From Varroa destructor (taxonomy: Eukaryota > Arthropoda > Arachnida > Mesostigmata > Varroidae): 64,000 nucleotides of DNA. A model generated the notes under the pieces. That model had not been told where the DNA came from, ran no database searches, and worked only from the letters and a program-made list of their open reading frames with translations. Positions within the stretch are counted from its first letter, which is position 1; each line of letters starts with the position of its first letter. The translations under genes and the position numbers were made by a program. This document shows positions 57,304 to 64,000 of this stretch, piece after piece. The DNA lies in the NCBI RefSeq assembly GCF_002443255.2, contig NW_019211459.1, positions 2,867,751 through 2,931,750 of the forward strand, read 5' to 3'.

Positions 57304-60300
57304 TTAATCGGCTGCAGCATGCAGCCTGGTGCCGAAATCGATATAAATTTATCGTGTTTCGAATTATAACGAAATATATCGTAGTACGCACTAGCCATAT
57401 ATTTAGATCGGAAATGGCCGAACTTATCGACAGCATGTAAAAGTTTGTTTACATGCAGAAAGTATCGGATTCAAGACAGCTGTCGATCTGGAAGTTCTTG
57501 GACGTTAGAGCAAAGTTATAAACAAAATAAATAAAAATCAACGATTTAGGAAGTTACAGTAATGCTGGCGTATCAGTATTCGGATTTGGTAGTTGATCTT
57601 GAGCCCAGTAGGTCTGGGCCTATCTGGACCCATTATGAATGGGTTTTATTTTTTCGAAACAGTCATCTTTTTAAAGTCGAATCTGATGCCATGAATAAGA
57701 GGACTTAATAATGTGCAGCATAACATTGTCCAGTGTATGTATGATGGTGGACACCGATATTTGCTGTTACTGCGCGTATCTACTCCGATGGCCGAACGTG
57801 CACTCAATACGCTATTCATCATAATCACTATCAAACTTCTACTGGCGAACGACTGGCATGTAATTCATACTTCGTGCACGTTATTTGCTTTTTCGCTATA
57901 AAATATAGTCCGGCGGTGAACGAAGACGCGCACGCGTCTAAGTCACTGCCGCTTCCACCCGCCTCTATCTGCATGTGTGCATGGATGACAGCAGCAAGCG
58001 AATGGTGAGGCCCAGCGCAAGTGGGTGGCTCTTCGAAGAAACCTTATGATTATCTTGAAGCTGTTGATAGTGCTGCTAGCGCTTTTTTAACTAGCGCCCG
58101 ACAACAATTGAGGAAGTAAGAGCGAAAGGAACGTCGAGTTGCCCTGACGCTTTTCAATCTTCTCATCTGAGGCCGCCATCGTTGCCACTACAGTAGCAGC
58201 TGTTGAAGAGAACGCGCACGCACCGACACGTAGGCAGGCCAATAGGCAGGAAACAGTCGGAAACGGGAGGGGAACCCAGCAGCTACGCTGGGGATGGGCT
58301 AGATGCTGATGGTGGACGTGTGTGTATTTAACATTTTTATGCCACTTTGTGGCCAGTCGCAACAGAAGCAGCAGCCATCCTTCAATGTCCTCTAAGTGGG
58401 GTTCGGAGGTGCGTAAAAAAAGAGGTAGAGATAAGGGACACCTATAGATTCGTTCGTATAGAGAGGAAGAATTATTTTCCGTCTGAACAGCTAGCTGCTT
58501 GATTTCCCTTGCGTATTCAAATGTAGAGTCGTTGAAACTATCAGGAGCCTTGGGGCTGTCAACTTGCCAGTCTATTGACTGATGGAAAAGACTAAAACAG
58601 ACCGCCAATCTTATTCAGCCAAACTATACCGTAAAGAGCGTTCGCTGCCATCAGTACCATTTTCACCTATAATGTCGCGTACGGCGTGGGTGGGCATGCG
58701 CGTGAAGTGTGCACGCTTCAGGAACAAATAATGAAACATTTGAAATTTCGTCTGTCAACCAAAAAAACACATCTGGAATAGAGATGATTTAGCAACAGGC
58801 TGACCGGCTTCACGGGCTTGACTCACTCCCGAATCGTTCGCCATACAGCTAATTGTTATATCGTAGATTGGCTTGAGTAGTGCCAAGTGGGAGAAAGATT
58901 CGTCGGTTATATAATTTGTTTAGTTCGCAAGGGTATAGGTTGAGCAAACTCTTATATTTAAAATAACATCAGGAAGACGTATACATCTGAATGCCTCTTG
59001 AGGACGTTCTTCATCCTTCCGTTTCAAGGCTGAAAACTACTCATTATAAATACCGCTTTTTCTACAACGAATACAAATATTCTCATTTAGCTTATATAGC
59101 ATCTGTTCTAGAAACCCCCCCCCCCCCTATCAGTTGTGGGCTGCAAACTACCGTTGATGAACAAATCTGGCTAAGCGTGAAAATGCGATACGTTCGAGAA
59201 TTTGAAACTTATGATATCTAAATAGAATTTATGACTATTTTACGCCCGTTAACAACGGATCTCTATGCGACTGTAGCAGTCGCACCTGGACGGCATAAAC
59301 AACGATGATCTGTCTCTACGATAGACCAGCCTGGTTCCTTGATTACGTTGGCCCATTTTCCTCGAAAATGCTATACATATAAAAGCGTGTGCGGCCGTAT
59401 AACATTTTGTTCACTCTTAGATCTCGTGCCAGCCTATATTCGGACAACGTCTTTGTTCTCCGGTAATGAGAGCATTTGTAATCCACTCGAAGAGCATCCA
59501 GTCATCATAGAGCAATAACTCTGATACAAATCGTCAGTTTTTTAAGTTCTCTACATTTTACAAAATAAAAAAAAACCGCAAGAATCAGATGGATTTTTCA
59601 TTGGGTATAAAGGTACTTCGAAATCTGTCTCTCGAATCAACTCGAATTCTCTATAGTACGCATCCGTACCACGCTCCGCTGTATTCAAATTACCCGCGAA
59701 AACAGTTCGCCTACGCGGACGCTTTTAGTCATGCGTCACGGTACGCTTCTGCAGACCTTAACAGATCTTTCGGTTAATGTTTGTTCATTGAGAAGTATCT
59801 ATATGCAGAGATATGTCTCGTCTTCAAGCCCCGGTACGTATTAAATCTAGGGAAAATTTATACACACAGCTAGTGAAGTTGTCGATAACTGGTGCACCGA
59901 GCTTTAAACTGTAGCGCAAAAGGATGCGGGGGAATGCAACGTAATATTGCGTACGCTATTTTTGTCAGGAAAACTCCAACAGGCAGCTGTATCAGTAGTC
60001 TAAAGGAGCGGAGATAAAAAAGAGCCTATAGCGTTTCCCTGCTGCTAACTAATAAATTCACCATGATGATCATAGCTAGGATGATGACGTTTGTAATGGT
60101 GACGTTGACAATGACGGCAATGATGAGAATCAAACGAGCAAATCACGAACAAATGGCCGTAGCCGTGACCAGCCAAGCCAAAACTGACAAATAAATCGTG
60201 TTCCGAGTTTTACGTCTAGGGCTGTTGATTACCACACTGCTTCAAGGCCTGTTTTAGACACCGGACTGTTTAGCGGCGTGCTTGTGTAATGTACTCTGTC

Positions 60301-62400
60301 TATTATAAGAAGTTATTTAAAAGCATCTATTTTGATGCTCTAGATGGTAAACATCGCGATTTGTATTATCGAAGAATCATCACTCTTCAATGCATGTGAT
60401 TATACTATATATGTCGGCACAAGAACCGCTCCTTGCTAGTGAAAGCTGATCAAAATAGAATTATAGCGCCTCATCCATAACCATTAACTGCTAACGAATA
60501 GTTCTGTTTCATTTGTATCATACGTTGTTCCCATTGGCAGACTCCGCTTGGAACAACGTCATACTAAAGAGAATGGGAACCGTAATCCTTCATTGAGTCA
60601 ACCCCTTGCAGAGGCCGCACCCACAAGCAGTCCGATGGAGATCTTTGCATGGCATAAGACGGAAAAGAATACGTGACGTGAAAAAGCAGAAAGAATCAGA
60701 GGCGACTGATACGGCCGCCTTCGAGGTGGTTTCGGCCCTTTGTTTTCGGGATGATCTATCTCGATACGCAGATATCTAGTCCTCTCGTGCAATTATAATA
60801 ATCAGTAGCCTTCATCGTTAGACAGGTTACGTGAAGTAGCAGCTGGCCCATTGTCAAGCGCTATCAGCAGACCGACCTCATGCTGTGTAAACTATAGTCT
60901 GATTTTCTATCGTACACTTGGGATATCTGTCAGAGGAGAAAGAAGTCATTGTATCTATCTTCCACGAGTAACCGAATCGAACACGTTCATTATTGGATTG
61001 TTTCACAAGCTAGTAGTATAGATAGTATCGCCGATCGAATCAAAAAGGCGCTTTGTAACAAGTTTCATGAGTGAAAGTCTCTAAACAGAAGGTGACACAT
61101 AGCCCCAACTCGATCTGGCAGAGAACTGTTCAAGGATGCGCTTTCTAGAAAAAAATTACAGGGTGACAAACGTGTATTCTTGTTAGTTTTGGTGAACAGA
61201 GGTACGTATGTACATGGAATATTGAACTTTAGAACTTCTCCTTAATTTTGTGATTCGTAACATGTGATTCTTCTCATAAGGCAAAGTATTACTACGGACA
61301 TTTAAAAGCAATTGGCCACTTTTCAAAATGGTAGCTCATTGCGCTATCCGATATAATACGCGTTACATATATCTTTATTTACAATAAATCAATAACCTGT
61401 CTTTCCTTTCTATTTCCTTCAGGGCATTTAATATCAATGTAAGCCTGTGTCGAGCTATGATTAGCGCTTGACGGGATAATGGCACATTTTAATCTTTTCG
61501 GTTTTTTTTTTTCATTTTTAATTGCGTTCATCATTCCATTTCTCTTGTATATATGTTGAATTTACAGCTCTGCACCAGACTACCATGCATACGGATGCAA
61601 TATATATATACATATATGTAGTAATCATGGAGAAGTACAGGCATGTTGAATTGCATGTAACAAGCTTGTGGTCAATATAGGCCACTCAATTGGAGAAGGG
61701 TCAATCACTAATTTCTACTTTACGGTTCTGTTATCTGGGAAACATGTCCTTCACAGAAGGCAGTGTGGCCCTGCATTCATTCATTCATTTAGGATAACAG
61801 CCGAGATTGTCTGAAATAGAGTATTTATTTTGAGGACACTCTTAACACCGCTTAATCATTTAGAGAATAGCCTTTCGTAAACACAGCTTGTTTGTTAATC
61901 TATGGGGCTTTACGTGGGACACTGAAATGATCATGCATTTACACTTGCCCATAAAGGCCTGCTCGGAAAGGACCTCAGGGGTGTAGTGAATGATGATCCC
62001 ATTTTGACCTAAGGCTCAAAAAAAAAAGACTTCGGTGCTTCTATATGTGTTAGGCTCGACCCGGAATATTTTCATACTATCAGGACAACGATTCCATTAA
62101 GCTTCCTCTTCATGCTGCACCCGGCGAGGCCCAATCTCTATTATTGGTATTTTCTTGAGCTCAAATTCGCACAGTAGAGAAAGAATAAGTAAATTCGATA
62201 TTAATTATGCTCGTCTGGCTTGTGAAGTGTCAGTATAACAGGCTTAAACGAAGTCATAATGCTCTTATCATCAGTCCGTGGCACCTTTCTTCATCGAACT
62301 GCACCAAACACACAGTTACAATGGTAGCATTATTTATAATGCCAGCATTTACTGGATCATCGCTGAATACCGTTGCCAGGTTTTAACCTGGCAGCCTGTT
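57304..62400. other. Spacer with one GC-richer island and no firm gene
   Basis: A minus-strand frame at 58087-58608 contains a segment (from about 58579 to 58445) with a good acceptor (GTCTTTTCCATCAG) and a natural-looking peptide (SIDWQVDSPKAPDSFNDSTF). Its donor (TATAG|GTGTCC) is weak. Poly-C (13 bases) lies at 59115-59127. A plus-strand ORF at 59589-59777 starts with ATG but has no supporting signals. The rest is AT-rich. Confidence 0.35.
62374..62393. repeat. 9-bp hairpin with 2-nt loop
   Basis: TGCCAGGTT and AACCTGGCA flank TT, a compact perfect inverted repeat. Confidence 0.6.
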
Positions 62401-63760
62401 TCCTTTTCTTTATGTGAGATGAAGGTAAATAGCGAAAAATACAAAGCAGTAAGGTTCAGCCGACGACGACGCCAAGAGCTGCGCGCAGACAGGAAGACGA
62501 AAACGCGAATGATGCTGACACAAGGGGCGACGGTACCGGCACGACTCGATAGTAGTAGCTCTTTGGACAGCTGCGCCGCTCGACGGAGGCACTGAACAAG
62601 GAAGCGGCGCTATGCATAAAGGAAAGAACTCCAGAGACTCTTGTTTAGTAGCAGTAACACTTCGAAACTACAAGAACAAGGAACGATGTTAAGGGAAGAG
62701 CTCACGCAGAATCCAGTGTAGGAGATGGTGAAGCAGAAAGATCGGGTAATGTTCGGAAGGCAGGAGGATGTAACGAAAAATACGTAATGCAGAATCAACG
62801 GAATCGACGCCACGTATTTCGCGGATGGGGGCTACAGGGAAGCGATATGGGGACCGGCCCGCGAGAAAGTACCAGAATTAGGAGATCAGAAAAGGACGTC
62901 AGTTAGGGACAAATATCGGGCAACGCACTTTGAATGAGAGGGAAGAAGAAAACGGAATAATACGAAACAAATAAGAAACGACTTGGGAGCTGCTGTTGCT
63001 GCTTCTTTAAAAATTCTGTCCTTCTTTCAGGCCAAATGAGATGAGAATACAGGGCAGTTAAGAGGAACTGTGCGAAAAACGACAGTGGTGACGAGGTGAA
63101 GGAGGCAGTAGGGTCACCGAAAAAATAGGAACTCAGAGTGACAGCTCAGGGCCGGATATTCGGTTTAATTTCGCTACGGAGGTTCATCTAGAAAAAGAAT
63201 TCTGGATGGGTAGAATTCAACGACGACATCATCAGCATAATTGATATTTGCAGACGACAGCAAAACTACCACAGGTAGCAGTAGCACCGAGTTTAAATCG
63301 CTTGCTCGTTGTCTAAATCGGCGTGCTAATCGCCCGACTATGCAGCCAATCATACCGTTGCTACGGGACTGTTGTCGCCATTGAACATTGAGTGCTGCCA
63401 TCATGAAGCTTCCACCGCTGAGGAACTGCAACGAAGGGTTGCTTTCAGTAACGTTTCGTCTGTACAAACGACTAGTTCCTGTAGCAAACCGCAAGTAACA
63501 AAGCTGTCAACGCATAAATGGATGGGAGGCGATAGCCACAGGCTTTGCGCCAAACGAAAAGAAGCCGGCGGAGGTATTGAAGCAACGGCAGGGAGGTAAG
63601 CGGAAGTAAGGTAAAGACGCCAGTAAGACGATAGGGCATAGGGCACTCCACTACCAGCGCCATCTGGTTCCTTCTAGTGTTAGCTGGCCGTAAACGAAGA
63701 GGCAGGACGCGTTTCGGCAAATCTTCGATGACAGAAAACACGGGGAGAAACTTCAGCAGC
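62400..63760. other. GC-rich, purine-rich island, no clear gene
   Basis: Several short frames on both strands, with low-complexity Arg/Ser-rich translations. A stretch at about 62860-62960 faintly resembles the purine-rich duplicated element of 10590-11050. The final 240 bases (63761-64000) show nothing recognisable. Confidence 0.3.
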
Positions 63761-64000
63761 AGCGACGAGTGACATCTAGATGAGAACTTTGTCGTATGTC
63801 TGGTTTAAAACCCAATTGCTACATCTACGGATGGATTCGCTCAACAAGGAAGCAAATGCATTAGTTCAATTCCAGTTCATTCGCTCTATGCTACCATGTT
63901 TATAAGAGGAAACCAGCGAATCTGCACTTTCTTAACGTTCTCCTTTTTAGGAATTAATTTGATCATTTAAAATTCAGTCGTAACGGTAGCTCAGAAAGTG

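Noticed and set aside
63174..63494. Minus-strand frame containing YADD, like a reverse transcriptase motif
   Set aside because: None of the other reverse-transcriptase motifs precede it and the rest of the frame is low complexity.

Overview
The window looks like gene-poor nuclear DNA of a metazoan, probably an arthropod. Evidence is widely spaced short exons bounded by GTAAGT/GTGAGT donors and pyrimidine-AG acceptors, decayed mariner-family transposons, many TA and trinucleotide microsatellites, and an integrated fragment of a circular single-stranded DNA (CRESS-DNA) virus. Base composition alternates between AT-rich spacers and GC-richer islands. The species cannot be fixed from sequence alone; a mite or similar arthropod is only a guess. 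There are no bacterial operons, rRNA genes or CRISPR arrays.

The left end (1-16650) carries the 3' part of one host gene on the minus strand. Three exons (16568-16650, 4569-5203 and 349/233-1380) fit each other in splice phase and encode a long Ser/Asn/Gln-rich, probably disordered protein of unknown function. A fourth exon may run off the window at 1-174. The introns hold inverted repeats, a 232-bp tandem duplication (10590-11050) and a decayed mariner transposase (about 14150-14830, minus). A second mariner remnant on the plus strand (about 18750-19980) has its catalytic motifs pushed apart.

The middle (18500-37560) has several more short minus-strand exon candidates with good splice sites and open frames (18513-18583, 26221-26279, 29441-29572, 35127-35280, 37130-37236, 37364-37559). 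Some agree in phase, so they may belong to one or more long minus-strand genes. None was recognised. GC-rich islands (about 10400-13250, 21000-23250, 28800-29950, 44600-46000, 46900-49100, 51100-53150, 58000-58600, 62400-63750) have no convincing long coding frame and may be promoters, untranslated exons or old repeats.

The highlight is 39246-40920, an endogenous viral element. A broken Rep gene on the minus strand has rolling-circle endonuclease motifs I and II and a complete superfamily-3 helicase core, but carries an in-frame stop and a frameshift. It faces two overlapping, intact, unrecognised ORFs on the plus strand (40353-40613 and 40594-40917), with a TATA-containing hairpin between the divergent genes. 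This is the ambisense layout of circovirus/cyclovirus-like genomes. The unrecognised viral ORFs are the best candidates for something undescribed.

The right half (41050-64000) is mostly AT-rich spacer with GC islands, a possible third DDE-transposase relic (about 42080-42720), a small plus-strand ORF whose stop overlaps a polyadenylation signal (53194-53445), and tandem hairpins near 57245-57303.
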